A stretch of DNA of 64,000 nucleotides from Streptomonospora nanhaiensis (GTDB taxonomy: Bacteria > Actinomycetota > Actinomycetes > Streptosporangiales > Streptosporangiaceae). The notes beneath the pieces are model-generated. The model was not told the origin of the DNA and searched no databases. It was given only the letters and a program-made list of their open reading frames with translations. A program made the translations under genes and the position numbers. Numbering within the stretch: the first letter of the stretch is position 1; the number at the start of each line of letters is the position of its first letter. Shown here in pieces: positions 24,906-33,387 of this stretch. The DNA lies in NCBI RefSeq assembly GCF_013410565.1, contig NZ_JACCFO010000001.1, positions 1,426,001-1,490,000 on the forward strand. Reading direction: 5' to 3'.

Positions 24906-25514
24906 TCAGTCGGCGATCCGCGGGCCGCTCACCACGTCCAGGAACCGCGACAGCCGCTCCCTGAACCCGGGCTTGCGGTCGGGGTCGGCCTGGCCGGCGG
25001 CCGTGCTCACCAGGTGCTGCAGCCCCTCGAAGGTCAGCGGGGCCGCCTGCGGGCGCAGGCTGATGGAGTCGTGCGCCAGCGAGGTCAGCTCGGGGTCGCC
25101 CTGGTCCAGCGACAGGATGGTGGCGCCGGTGCGGCGGGCGTCGTCGACCCGCTCCAGCAGCGGCACGGGGGCCTCCTCGGCGGCGTTGACCACGAACAGG
25201 GTCTCGCCCCGGCGCGCCTCGGCCAGGCGGTCCAGGCCCACCCGCAGGTGGGCGGGGGCGTCGGGCGGCGGCTGCCAGCGCACCAGCGTGGGCGAGAGCA
25301 CCGGCAGGCCGCTGTAGCGCGCCTCGTCGTCGAGGTGGGCGGCCAGGTGCCAGGGCTCGTCGTCGGGCGTGCCGAGCAGCATCAGCCCGCCGGGGCTGCG
25401 GGTGCGGCGCAGCGCACGGGCGAAGTCCTCGCTGCGCTCCACCCACGGGGTCGAGGCCAGCAGTTCACGCAGCAGCATCACGTGTTGGGCGTCCACGTCC
25501 TCATGGTGCCTCAT
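24906..25514 (-). CDS. Conserved actinobacterial hypothetical protein
   Basis: Up to 202 residues, cytoplasmic, with no signal peptide or membrane segment. Conserved-looking stretches are LLRELLASTPWVERSEDFAR, GGLMLLGTPDDEPWHLAAHL, and a later ARRGETLFVVNAAEE / RRTGATILSLDQGD part that has the alternating hydrophobic pattern of a SIS-like or Rossmann fold. I recall close homologues of unknown function in Streptomyces. These begin at the M/VDAQHVMLLREL position, so GTG 25496 may be the true start and ATG 25514 six codons too long. It is divergent from the P450 gene. Confidence 0.8.
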   Translation of the reverse strand: MRHHEDVDAQHVMLLRELLASTPWVERSEDFARALRRTRSPGGLMLLGTPDDEPWHLAAHLDDEARYSGLPVLSPTLVRWQPPPDAPAHLRVGLDRLAEARRGETLFVVNAAEEAPVPLLERVDDARRTGATILSLDQGDPELTSLAHDSISLRPQAAPLTFEGLQHLVSTAAGQADPDRKPGFRERLSRFLDVVSGPRIAD

Positions 25515-25643
25515 CTCGGCCCCGCCCCGCAGCGGTTCGGCCCGGACGGCCCGGAGTTACCCCGCTTCGGGCGGGGGTAGGGGCGGCCGGTGGGCGCCCC
25601 GGGGCAGTCGGCGCCCACCAGGCGCGACGGAAGGCTCACGACG

Positions 25644-26918
25644 ATGGAACCCACACCCGGCGGGACGGCGCTGGACCGCACCCTGGCCGCGCTGCGCGAC
25701 CCCTACCGGTTCATCGGGCGCGCCGTGCGGCGCCACGGCTCCCCGGTGGTCGCCACCCGGCTGCTGCTGGCCCCGGCGGTGTGCGTGACCGGCCCCGCCG
25801 CGGCGGCGGAGTTCCAGGACGACACCCACTTCACCCGGCACCGGGCGGTGCCGCCGCGGGTGGTGCGGACGCTGTTCGGCAAGGGCGGGGTGCAGGGGCT
25901 CGACGGCGCCGAGCACCGGCACCGCAAGGCGCTGTTCGTGGACCTCATGGGCGCCGACCGGGTCGCCGAACTTGCCGCGCTGGTGGACCGCGAACTGGTG
26001 CGCGCGGCCCGCTCCTGGCCTGTGGGCGAGCCGGTGGTGCTCTACGACGCCTTCCGCGCGGTGCTGACCCGCGCGGTGTGCGCGTGGGCGGGCGTGCCGC
26101 TGCCCACCGTGGACGCCGAGCGGCGCACCCGCGAGCTGACCGCCCTGTTCGACGGCGCGGGCGCCGTGGGGCCGCGCCACTGGCGGGCCCGGCTGGCGCG
26201 GCGCGCGGCCGACCGCTGGGCCGCCGACGTCGTCCGCCGCGTCCGCGCCGGGCGCATCACCCCGCCCGAGGACACCGCCGCGCACGCCGCCGCCTGGCAC
26301 CGCGCACCCGACGGCGCGCTGCTGCCGCCCCACACCGCCGGGGTGGAGCTGCTCAACGTGCTGCGGCCCACCGTGGCGGTGGCGGTCTACCTCGCCTTCG
26401 CCGCCCACGCCCTGCACCACCACCCGCGCTGCGCCCGCGCCGTGGGCGACGAGGCGGCCGCCGATGGCGGGAACGGGACCGGCGGCTACACCGAACTGTT
26501 CGCCCAGGAGGTGCGGCGCCACTACCCGTTCTTCCCCGCGGTGGCCGCGCGCGCCCGCTTCGACCTGCTGTTCCAGGGCCACCCCGTCAAGCGCGGCAGG
26601 CGGGTGCTGCTGGACCTCTACGGCATCAACCACGACCCCCGGCGCTGGGGCGACCCCGAGGAGTTCCGCCCGGAGCGGTTCGCCGAGGCCGGCTGGGACC
26701 TTTACGGGTTCGTGCCCCAGGGCGCCGGCGATCCCAGCACCGGCCACCGCTGCCCGGGCGAGCCCATCACCGTGGCGCTCATCGCCGCCGTGGCGCGCCG
26801 CCTGGTGCGGATGCGCTACGAGGTGCCCGAGCAGGACGACACGGTGGACATGGCGCGGCTGCCCGCGCTGCCGCGCAGCGGCTGCGTCATTCGCCCGCTC
26901 GGCCCGCCGCCGGAGTAG
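25644..26918 (+). CDS. CYP152-type fatty-acid peroxygenase P450
   Basis: The 424 residues form a P450 whose heme ligand is Cys370 in GHRCPGEPIT. Three features place it in CYP152. The I-helix acid-alcohol pair is replaced by Arg241-Pro242 in VLRPTVAVAVY. The heme loop reads FVPQGAGDPSTGHRCPGE. The FGKGGVQGLDG stretch aligns with FG..AIQG of P450-BSbeta. CYP152 enzymes use hydrogen peroxide to hydroxylate fatty acids at the alpha or beta carbon. Gln84 occupies the position that is His in the decarboxylase OleT, so hydroxylation rather than alkene formation is expected. ATG 25644 has GGAAGG upstream. A catalase remnant lies just downstream. Confidence 0.93.
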   Translation: MEPTPGGTALDRTLAALRDPYRFIGRAVRRHGSPVVATRLLLAPAVCVTGPAAAAEFQDDTHFTRHRAVPPRVVRTLFGKGGVQGLDGAEHRHRKALFVDLMGADRVAELAALVDRELVRAARSWPVGEPVVLYDAFRAVLTRAVCAWAGVPLPTVDAERRTRELTALFDGAGAVGPRHWRARLARRAADRWAADVVRRVRAGRITPPEDTAAHAAAWHRAPDGALLPPHTAGVELLNVLRPTVAVAVYLAFAAHALHHHPRCARAVGDEAAADGGNGTGGYTELFAQEVRRHYPFFPAVAARARFDLLFQGHPVKRGRRVLLDLYGINHDPRRWGDPEEFRPERFAEAGWDLYGFVPQGAGDPSTGHRCPGEPITVALIAAVARRLVRMRYEVPEQDDTVDMARLPALPRSGCVIRPLGPPPE

Positions 26919-26933
26919 CCCGCCGCGGCGGGC
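26918..26933. terminator. GC palindrome after the P450 gene
   Basis: A 16-base perfect palindrome (GCCCGCCG/CGGCGGGC) starts at the last base of the P450 stop. It has no loop, so it would have to open at the centre to act as a terminator. Confidence 0.3.
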
Positions 26934-26966
26934 CGGGGACCTCGGCGGCCGGCTCGCGCGGCTCGG

Positions 26967-27110
26967 TCGACGCCCTGACCGGCGTGCCCGGGGACCGTCC
27001 TCCCCAGGAGAACGCGGCCGGTAACCCGGTCGACGGCAGGATGCCGGTGTTCTTCGTCCCGGATGGCATCACGTTCCCCGACTTCGCGGTCGGCGCGTGG
27101 CGGCCTGTCA
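26967..27110 (+). pseudogene. Catalase relic
   Basis: An open stretch with no start of its own contains AAGNPVDGRMPVFFVPDGIT followed by FPDF. This closely resembles the heme-catalase motif GN.DLVGNN.PVFF..D.IKFPDF. The catalase frame ends there and runs into the 3' end of the leftward ABC-transporter gene. No further catalase sequence follows. Only about 25 residues of a roughly 480-residue enzyme are recognisable, so this is a remnant if real. The neighbouring P450 uses peroxide, which makes a lost catalase here biologically sensible. Confidence 0.45.
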
Positions 27111-27117
27111 GCGGGGC

Positions 27118-28149
27118 TCAGCCGCCCCGCGTGGCACGCGCCCAGTGGCAGGCGGCGCGGGCCGCGCCGTCGGCGGGCAGCGGGCCCGGGTCCTCGGTGC
27201 GGCAGCGCTCGGCCACCCCGGCCGCCTCGGCCTCGCCCGAGGCCAGCACCGGGCAGCGCGCGTGGAACCGGCAGCCGCCGGGCACGCGCGTGGGGTCGGG
27301 CGGCTCCCCGGCGAGCACCTGCGGCTCGTGCCCGGCCTCGGGCAGCACCGACAGCAGCGCCCGGGTGTAGGGGTGGCGGGGCGCCGACAGCACCTCCTCG
27401 ACCGTGCCGGTCTCCACCACCCGGCCCAGGTACATCACGGCGATGCGGTCGGCGATGTTCCAGGCCAGGCCGAGGTCGTGGGTGACCACCAGCGCCGCCA
27501 GGCCGAAGTCGTCGCGCAGCCGCATCAGCAGCCCCAGGATCTCGCCGCGCACCGAGGCGTCCAGGGAGGCCACCGGCTCGTCGGCGACGATCACCTCGGG
27601 GTCGAGGATCAGCGCGCCCGCGATGACGACCCGCTGGCGCTGCCCGCCCGACAGCTCGTGGGGGTAGCGCAGGAAGAACCGCTCGGGCGGGCGCAGCCCC
27701 GCGCGGGCCAGCGCCTCGGCCACGCGCTCCTGCTCGTCGGCAGTGGCCCCGCTGTGGATGCGCCGCCCCTCGGCCACGGCGTCGTAGACGGTGTGGCGGG
27801 GGTTGAGCGAGCCGCTGGGGTCCTGCAGCACCAGCTGGGCGCGCTCGCGGAACCGCTTGAGCGCCCGGGGGCGGTAGTCCAGCGGGCGGCCGTGGTAGGC
27901 CACCTGGCCGGAGGTGGGCCGCACCAGGCCCAGCAGGGCGCGCGCCAGGGTGGACTTGCCGCAGCCCGACTCCCCCACCAGTGCGACGATCTCGCCGGGG
28001 CGGACCTCCAGGTCCACGCCGTCGACCGCGCGGGCGGCCCGGCCGCCGCGCCCGGTGAAGGTGACGTGCAGGCCGGCGGCGCGCAGCACCGGATCGGCCG
28101 GGGCGGGCGCCGGCTGGTCGGGGGCCGCGGGCGCGGCGGGCACCGTCAT
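27118..28149 (-). CDS. Oligopeptide/dipeptide ABC transporter ATP-binding subunit (OppF/DppF type)
   Basis: It powers peptide import at the inner face of the membrane. The 343 residues show Walker A GESGCGKST (about 59–67), a Q-loop in LVLQDPSGSLNP, signature LSGGQRQRV, Walker B VIVADEPVASLD and the H-loop THDLGLA. The C-terminal oligo_HPY domain has the Cys motif GGCRFHARCP that characterises Opp/Dpp ATPases. ATG 28149 overlaps the stop of the preceding ATPase (ATGA). It is the last gene of a five-gene leftward operon with two permeases, a paired ATPase and a binding protein. Confidence 0.95.
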   Translation of the reverse strand: MTVPAAPAAPDQPAPAPADPVLRAAGLHVTFTGRGGRAARAVDGVDLEVRPGEIVALVGESGCGKSTLARALLGLVRPTSGQVAYHGRPLDYRPRALKRFRERAQLVLQDPSGSLNPRHTVYDAVAEGRRIHSGATADEQERVAEALARAGLRPPERFFLRYPHELSGGQRQRVVIAGALILDPEVIVADEPVASLDASVRGEILGLLMRLRDDFGLAALVVTHDLGLAWNIADRIAVMYLGRVVETGTVEEVLSAPRHPYTRALLSVLPEAGHEPQVLAGEPPDPTRVPGGCRFHARCPVLASGEAEAAGVAERCRTEDPGPLPADGAARAACHWARATRGG

Positions 28150-29261
28150 CGGGTCTCCTCGGGCTCGGGGGCGCGGTCGCCGCCGGGGTCGTCGGCGCCG
28201 CCGGTCCGCTCGGCGGGCGCGGCGGCCTGGGCGGCGGCGGGGGCCGCCCCGCCCTCCCCGGACTCGCCGGGCGGCGGCACCCCGCGGGCGCGGGCGTCCT
28301 CGGCCGAGAGCACCCGCACGCAGGCGGCCGTGCGGTCGGGTCCGGCCGGCCACAGCACGGGGGCGACCTCGGCGCAGCGGTCCTGGGCCTGCGGGCACCG
28401 CGGCCGGAACGCGCAGCCGGCGGGCAGGTCGGCGGGGTCGGGCGGATCGCCGGGCAGGCCGCGCGGCGCCCGCCGCGATGCGGGGTCGCCCACGCGGGGG
28501 AACGCGGCGCTCAGCGCGGCGCCGTAGGGGTGGCGGGCGCCGGCGAACACGGCGCGGGCCGGTCCCTCCTCGACGACGCGTCCGGCGTACATCACCGCCA
28601 GCCGGTCGCAGGTGTCGGCCAGCACCGACAGGTCGTGGCTGATCATCAGCATGCTGATCCCGCTGCCGGTGACCAGGTCGTCGATCAGCCGCAGGATCTG
28701 CGCCTGGATCATGACGTCGAGCGCGGTGGTGGGCTCGTCGGCGATGACCAGCCGCGGCCGGCAGGCCAGCGCCATCGCGATCATGGCGCGCTGGCGCTGC
28801 CCGCCCGACAGTTCGTGGGGGTAGGAGCGCGCCCGCCACGCGGGCAGCCCCACCTGCTCCAGCAGCTCGCCCACGCGCCGCCGCGCCTGGGCGGGGGTGG
28901 CCTGGCCGTGCACGAGGACGGGTTCGGCGATCTGGTCGCCGACGCGGTGCACGGCGTTGAGCGAGTGCATGGCGCCCTGGAACACGATGGAGGCCCCGGC
29001 CCAGCGCACCGCGCGCAGCCGGCCCCAGCGCATGCCCAGCACGTCCTCGCCGTCGAGCAGCACCTGGCCGCTGACGCGCGCGGTGGCCGGCAGCAGCCGC
29101 AGCAGGGCCAGCGCCACGGTGGACTTCCCGCAGCCCGACTCCCCGGCCACGCCGAGCTTGCTTCCGGGGGCGATGCCGAAGGAGACCCCGCGCACGGCGG
29201 GGACCTCGCCCGCGGCGGTGCGGTAGGCCACGTGCAGGTCGCGGACGTCGAGGTGGTTCAC
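28146..29261 (-). CDS. Oligopeptide/dipeptide ABC transporter ATP-binding subunit (OppD/DppD type)
   Basis: It is the partner ATPase of the gene above, 371 residues long. Walker A is GESGCGKST (about 40–48), the signature is ELSGGQRQRAM, Walker B is LVIADEPTTALD and the switch is SHDLSVL. The Opp-type Cys-containing C-terminal domain (GCAFRPRCPQAQDRC) is followed by an unusual roughly 50-residue tail rich in Ala, Pro, Glu and Gly. The GTG start at 29261 overlaps the upstream permease stop (GTGA), so the operon is translationally coupled. The low-complexity tail is not part of the fold and is probably disordered. Confidence 0.94.
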   Translation of the reverse strand: MNHLDVRDLHVAYRTAAGEVPAVRGVSFGIAPGSKLGVAGESGCGKSTVALALLRLLPATARVSGQVLLDGEDVLGMRWGRLRAVRWAGASIVFQGAMHSLNAVHRVGDQIAEPVLVHGQATPAQARRRVGELLEQVGLPAWRARSYPHELSGGQRQRAMIAMALACRPRLVIADEPTTALDVMIQAQILRLIDDLVTGSGISMLMISHDLSVLADTCDRLAVMYAGRVVEEGPARAVFAGARHPYGAALSAAFPRVGDPASRRAPRGLPGDPPDPADLPAGCAFRPRCPQAQDRCAEVAPVLWPAGPDRTAACVRVLSAEDARARGVPPPGESGEGGAAPAAAQAAAPAERTGGADDPGGDRAPEPEETR

Positions 29262-30190
29262 TGGCGCTCCCGCAGCCGGGGGTTGAGCACGCTCTCCAGC
29301 GTGCGCCCGCACATGGTGAAGGCAAGGGACACCGCGGCGATGGCCACGCCGGGCGGCACCATGTACCACCAGATGCCGGAGCTGATGGCGCCGGCGGTGC
29401 GGGCGTCCTGGATGATCCCGCCCCAGGAGACGGTGGCGGGGTCGCCCAGGCCGAGGAAGGCCAGGGTGGCCTCCATCATGATGGCCTCGGCGACCAGCAG
29501 GGTGGTCTGGGCGAGCACCACGGGCATGACGTTGGGCAGCACGTGGCGCAGCATGACGTGGGCGTGGCCACCGCCCAGCGCCCGCGCCCGCTCGATGAAC
29601 GGCCGGGCCTCCACCGCCAGGGTCTGGGCCCGCACCACGCGCGCGGTGGCCGGCCAGGCGGTGACCCCGATGGCGATGACGATGGTGAGCGTGCTGCGGG
29701 TCATGACCGCCGCCAGCGCCACCGCCATCACCAGGGCCGGCAGCACGGCGAACCAGTCGGTGACGCGCATCAGCACGTTGCCGGCCCATCCGCCGTAGTG
29801 GCCGGCGATGACGCCGACCAGCGTGCCCAGCGCCACCGACACGAACGCGGCGAGGAACCCCACCGTCAGCGAGATGCGGGCGCCCCACACCACCAGGTCC
29901 AGCACCGAGCGGCCGTAGGGGTCGGTGCCCAGGGGCGCGCCGGCGCCGGGCGGGTCGAAGCGGCCGCCCGCGGCGTCGGTGAGGGAGAGGTCGGCGGGGC
30001 TGACGAACAGCGGGGCGGCCAGGGCCGCCGCCGCGATCAGCAGCAGCGCGGCCAGGCCGGCCATGCCGCCCCGGTTGGCGGCGTAGGCGCGGGCGTAGCC
30101 GGCCAGGGCGCGGCGCCGGCGCGCCCAGGCCAGGCGGCGCCGGCTCGCCGGCGTGCCCGCGGGCGGGGCCGCGGCCGGGGCGGCGCTCAT
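29258..30190 (-). CDS. Peptide ABC transporter permease (OppC/DppC type)
   Basis: The 310 residues hold six membrane segments. The N-terminal one (about 43–61) is followed by the OppC-type extracellular PLGTDPYGRSVLD motif. The EAA-loop region is ERARALGGGHAHVMLRHVLPN. It forms the transmembrane channel together with the OppB subunit encoded just upstream. ATG 30190 overlaps the oppB-type stop (ATGA), and its own stop overlaps the OppD-type start. The Ala/Pro/Arg-rich cytoplasmic N-terminus (about 1–35) is longer than in Bacillus homologues. Confidence 0.95.
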   Translation of the reverse strand: MSAAPAAAPPAGTPASRRRLAWARRRRALAGYARAYAANRGGMAGLAALLLIAAAALAAPLFVSPADLSLTDAAGGRFDPPGAGAPLGTDPYGRSVLDLVVWGARISLTVGFLAAFVSVALGTLVGVIAGHYGGWAGNVLMRVTDWFAVLPALVMAVALAAVMTRSTLTIVIAIGVTAWPATARVVRAQTLAVEARPFIERARALGGGHAHVMLRHVLPNVMPVVLAQTTLLVAEAIMMEATLAFLGLGDPATVSWGGIIQDARTAGAISSGIWWYMVPPGVAIAAVSLAFTMCGRTLESVLNPRLRERQ

Positions 30191-31239
30191 GTGCGCACCC
30201 GCGGGTCCAGCAGGGGGTACACCAGGTCGGCCAGGAGGTTCATCAGGATCACCGAGCCCGCGAAGACGACGAAGAGGGCCTGGACGATGGGCAGGTCGGG
30301 CACGCGCAGCCCCGAGTAGAACAGCGAGCCCAGGCCGGGCCAGGCGAACACCGTCTCGATGAGGATGACGCCCGAGACCACCCGGCCCAGGTTGAGGAAG
30401 ATGAGCGTGACCGTGGGCAGCAGCGCGTTGGGCACGGCGTGGCGGCGCAGCACGAGCGCGTCGCGCAGGCCCTTGGCGCGGGCGGTGGTGAGGTAGTCCG
30501 AGCCCGCCTCGTCCACCAGCGAGGACCGCATGATCATCATGTACTGGGCGTAGACCACGGCGACCATGGTGGCCACCGGAAGCACCATGTGGTGGGCGAC
30601 GTCCAGGGCGACGTTGAGCGTGCCGGTGACCCCGGGCGTGGACATCCCGCTGGTGGGGAACAGCCCGGCGCCCGAGGCCAGCAGCACGATCAGCAGCAGG
30701 CCCAGCCAGAAGGACGGCACCGACCACAGGGTGAGCGCCACGCCGGTGTCGACCCGGTCCATGACCGAGCCGCGCCGCCACCCGGCGCGGGTGCCCAGCG
30801 CCAGGCCGAGCGCGGCGGCGATCACCGTGCCGGTGCCGGCCAGCAGCAGGGTGGGCCCCAGCCGCTCCACGATGAGGTCGGCCACCGGCACCCGGTACTG
30901 GTAGGAGGTGCCGAAGTCCAGGGTGAGCATGCCCAGGCAGTAGTCGAGGAACTGCTGGGGCAGCGGCTGGTCCAGGCCGAACTCCCGCCGCATGGCCTCC
31001 AGCTGCTCCACCGTGACGGCCCGGCCCTGGGTGAGCGCGGTGACCGGGTCGCCGGGCAGCACGCGGAACAGGAAGAAGCTGGTGACCATCACGGCGAGCA
31101 GCGACACCAGGGCGGTGAGGATGCGCCCGCCCAGGTAGCGCACGGTGGGCGGCAGGCCGCCCCGCCGCCCGCCCCGGCGCGGGGCGGGGGCGGGGGCGGC
31201 GCCGGTGGCGGGCGCTCCGGCGGCGGGTGGCGCGGTCAT
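30187..31239 (-). CDS. Peptide ABC transporter permease (OppB/DppB type)
   Basis: The 350 residues include the OppB hallmark FLFRVLPGDPV after the first membrane helix, FGLDQPLPQQFLDY, and the EAA loop DYLTTARAKGLRDALVLRRH (about 255–275). About six helices follow a basic Pro/Gly/Arg-rich N-terminus. It pairs with the OppC-type permease. ATG 31239 has GGGAG 8 bases upstream and begins only four bases after the substrate-binding-protein stop, so the operon is tight. Confidence 0.95.
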   Translation of the reverse strand: MTAPPAAGAPATGAAPAPAPRRGGRRGGLPPTVRYLGGRILTALVSLLAVMVTSFFLFRVLPGDPVTALTQGRAVTVEQLEAMRREFGLDQPLPQQFLDYCLGMLTLDFGTSYQYRVPVADLIVERLGPTLLLAGTGTVIAAALGLALGTRAGWRRGSVMDRVDTGVALTLWSVPSFWLGLLLIVLLASGAGLFPTSGMSTPGVTGTLNVALDVAHHMVLPVATMVAVVYAQYMMIMRSSLVDEAGSDYLTTARAKGLRDALVLRRHAVPNALLPTVTLIFLNLGRVVSGVILIETVFAWPGLGSLFYSGLRVPDLPIVQALFVVFAGSVILMNLLADLVYPLLDPRVRT

Positions 31240-31243
31240 GGGG

Positions 31244-33097
31244 CTACTCCCGGTCCTCGGCGGTGGCGGAGCGGCGGCGCAGCAGGACGACCCCGCCGAC
31301 CACCGCGACCAGGACGAGCACGCCCACGCCGGCCAGCGCCCAGGTGGGCACGCCGGGGCCGGCGGCGGCGGCCGGCTCGGCGGGGGTGGCCGAGGTCCAG
31401 GCCCAGTGCCCGTCCTGGCCCCAGATGTTGCCGCCGGGGTCGGGCTGGACCTGGATGTCGGAGATCTGGTCGGTGCGGTAGGCCTCCAGGACGTCGGCGT
31501 AGGTCAGGACGTTGACCACGGCCTCCTCGTAGAGGATCTCCTGCATCTGGCGGATCTGCTCGGCGCGGCCCTCGGGGTCGTCGTAGTTGGCCAACTGCTG
31601 CTCGTAGAGGCGGTCGTACTCCTCGTCGCAGAAGTAGGCGTCGGTGCGCATGGTGCCGCGCTCCACCGGCAGCGCGTCGCAGGTGTGGATGCCCAGGACG
31701 TAGTCGGGGTCGGGGTTGACCGACCACCCGGTGAAGATGAGGTCGTAGGTGCCGTTGTAGAGGGCGTCGCTGAGCACACCGGGGTCGACGGTCTGGTTGT
31801 CGATCTCGATGCCGATGTCGGCCAGGCGCTCGTCGATGAGGCGGCCCATGGCGACGTAGTCGGGGCGGTCGTTGTGGACGTGCAGGCGCAGTTCCAGGCG
31901 GTCGCCGTCGGGCGAGACGCGCACGCCGTCGTCGCCCCTCTCGTAGCCGGCCTCGTCCAGCATCTCGTTGGCGGCCTCGACGTCGAAGCCGAGCGGGTCG
32001 TCGTCGCCGGGCTCCCAGTGGTAGTCCTCGTAGCGCGCCGGGATGTAGCCGCCGGCGGGTTCGGCGTAGCCGCCGTAGACCGACTCCACGATCTCGTTCT
32101 TGTCGATCGCGCGCATGATGGCCTGGCGCAGCACGCGGTCGGTGAGGGCGGGGTGGCCGTCGCCGAACTCCTCGCCGTCCTGGGTGCGGGCGCCGGGGTT
32201 GACGGTGAACGCCTGGAACCGCTTGCCGGTGGCCTCGTTGACGGCGATGTTCTCGGTCTCGCCCAGGGCGTCGGCCTGGGCGGGCGTCAGGTCGGCGATG
32301 AAGGAGACCTCGCCGGCGCGCAGCGCCTCGACCTGGGCGTCCTTCTCCGGCATGTAGCGGAACACCAGCCGGTCGAACTTGGGCGGGTCGCGCCAGTAGT
32401 CCTCGTTGGCCTCCAGCGTGATCGACTGGTTGGGCCGGTGGTCGGTGATGACGAAGGGACCGCTGCCGACGATCGGGAAGTCCTCGTCGTTGTTGAACGC
32501 GCCGAAGTCCTCGACGTCCTCCCAGACGTGCTTGGGCACGATGGGGATGTCCAGGGCGAGCATGGTGGCCTGCGGCTCCGCCAGCTCGATGCGCAGGGTG
32601 GTGTCGTCGACCGCGGTGGCGCTCTCGAAGTTGGCGACGAAGTTGCCGTTGGCGGTGGCGGCGCCCTCGTCCTCCATCATCGTGGTGTAGGTCCAGGCGA
32701 TGTCCTCGGCGGTGAGGGGTTCGCCGTCGCTCCACTCGACGTCGTCGCGGATGGTGAAGGTCCAGGTGCGGCCCTCGTCGGTGGTCTCCCAGGACTCCGC
32801 GAGCGCGGGGATGGGCTCGTTGGTCTCGGGGTCGTAGTTGGTGAGGTAGTCGTAGGCCAGCCGGTGGATGTTCGTGCTGATCAGCCTCTGGGCGAGGAAC
32901 GGGCTCAGCGAGTCGACCGGTTGGGAGACCGCGATGGTGAGGGTGTCGCCCTCGCCGCCGCCGGCGCCGGGCGAGGCCGCGGCGGGGGCGGCGGGCAGGG
33001 CCGCGAGCGCGGCGGCCAGGACGGCGGCGGAGGAGGTCTTGAGCGCCGAGAGAGCGGCGGCGGCGCGCCGCCCGGGACGGTCCTGCGATCTGGCCAT
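31244..33097 (-). CDS. Peptide ABC transporter substrate-binding protein with C-terminal membrane anchor
   Basis: The 617-residue product is an SBP_bac_5 (cluster C) binding protein: FTIRDDVEWSDGEPLTAEDI, VEDFPIVGSGPF-like and DYVLGIHTCDALP regions are recognisable. It starts with a secretion signal (about 1–41) that has no lipobox cysteine. Instead it ends with a hydrophobic helix (PTWALAGVGVLVLVAVVGGV) and a basic RRR tail, so it is likely held by a C-terminal membrane anchor rather than a lipid. It is the first gene of the operon, with a good sigma-70-like promoter upstream. Substrates are probably di- or oligopeptides. Confidence 0.93.
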   Translation of the reverse strand: MARSQDRPGRRAAAALSALKTSSAAVLAAALAALPAAPAAASPGAGGGEGDTLTIAVSQPVDSLSPFLAQRLISTNIHRLAYDYLTNYDPETNEPIPALAESWETTDEGRTWTFTIRDDVEWSDGEPLTAEDIAWTYTTMMEDEGAATANGNFVANFESATAVDDTTLRIELAEPQATMLALDIPIVPKHVWEDVEDFGAFNNDEDFPIVGSGPFVITDHRPNQSITLEANEDYWRDPPKFDRLVFRYMPEKDAQVEALRAGEVSFIADLTPAQADALGETENIAVNEATGKRFQAFTVNPGARTQDGEEFGDGHPALTDRVLRQAIMRAIDKNEIVESVYGGYAEPAGGYIPARYEDYHWEPGDDDPLGFDVEAANEMLDEAGYERGDDGVRVSPDGDRLELRLHVHNDRPDYVAMGRLIDERLADIGIEIDNQTVDPGVLSDALYNGTYDLIFTGWSVNPDPDYVLGIHTCDALPVERGTMRTDAYFCDEEYDRLYEQQLANYDDPEGRAEQIRQMQEILYEEAVVNVLTYADVLEAYRTDQISDIQVQPDPGGNIWGQDGHWAWTSATPAEPAAAAGPGVPTWALAGVGVLVLVAVVGGVVLLRRRSATAEDRE

Positions 33098-33172
33098 GGG
33101 CTGGGCTACCCCTCTGTGGCGATGACGGGGGGACGGGGTGGTATTGCGGTGATCGCGACACGAACAGTTGGT

Positions 33173-33202
33173 TGTTTACCAGCGTGGACAGAATTGCGTC
33201 AA
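33173..33202 (-). promoter_or_regulatory. Promoter of the peptide-transporter operon
   Basis: On the minus strand TTGACG (33202–33197), 18 bases and TAAACA (33178–33173) form a good housekeeping-type promoter. The expected start near 33166 leaves a leader of about 70 bases before ATG 33097. Confidence 0.5.
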
Positions 33203-33374
33203 CGATTTACACCGCGCGCGTCACGCGTTGTTCACAATCGGGGCGCGGTGCCCGCGCCGCCCGAATCGGACGTGGGGCGCGCCGTGCCCACCCGGCGCGG
33301 TTGGATGCGCGCCGGCCTCCTTGTTCGCGCCCGCCGAAAACCCGTCCGGATTCGCCAGGAAACCCGACAACCGC

Positions 33375-33380
33375 TACGGT
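33375..33380 (+). promoter_or_regulatory. -10 box for the YdjM-like gene (leaderless)
   Basis: TACGGT ends 7 bases before ATG 33388. No ribosome-binding site is seen. Confidence 0.5.
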
Positions 33381-33387
33381 TCCCGCC

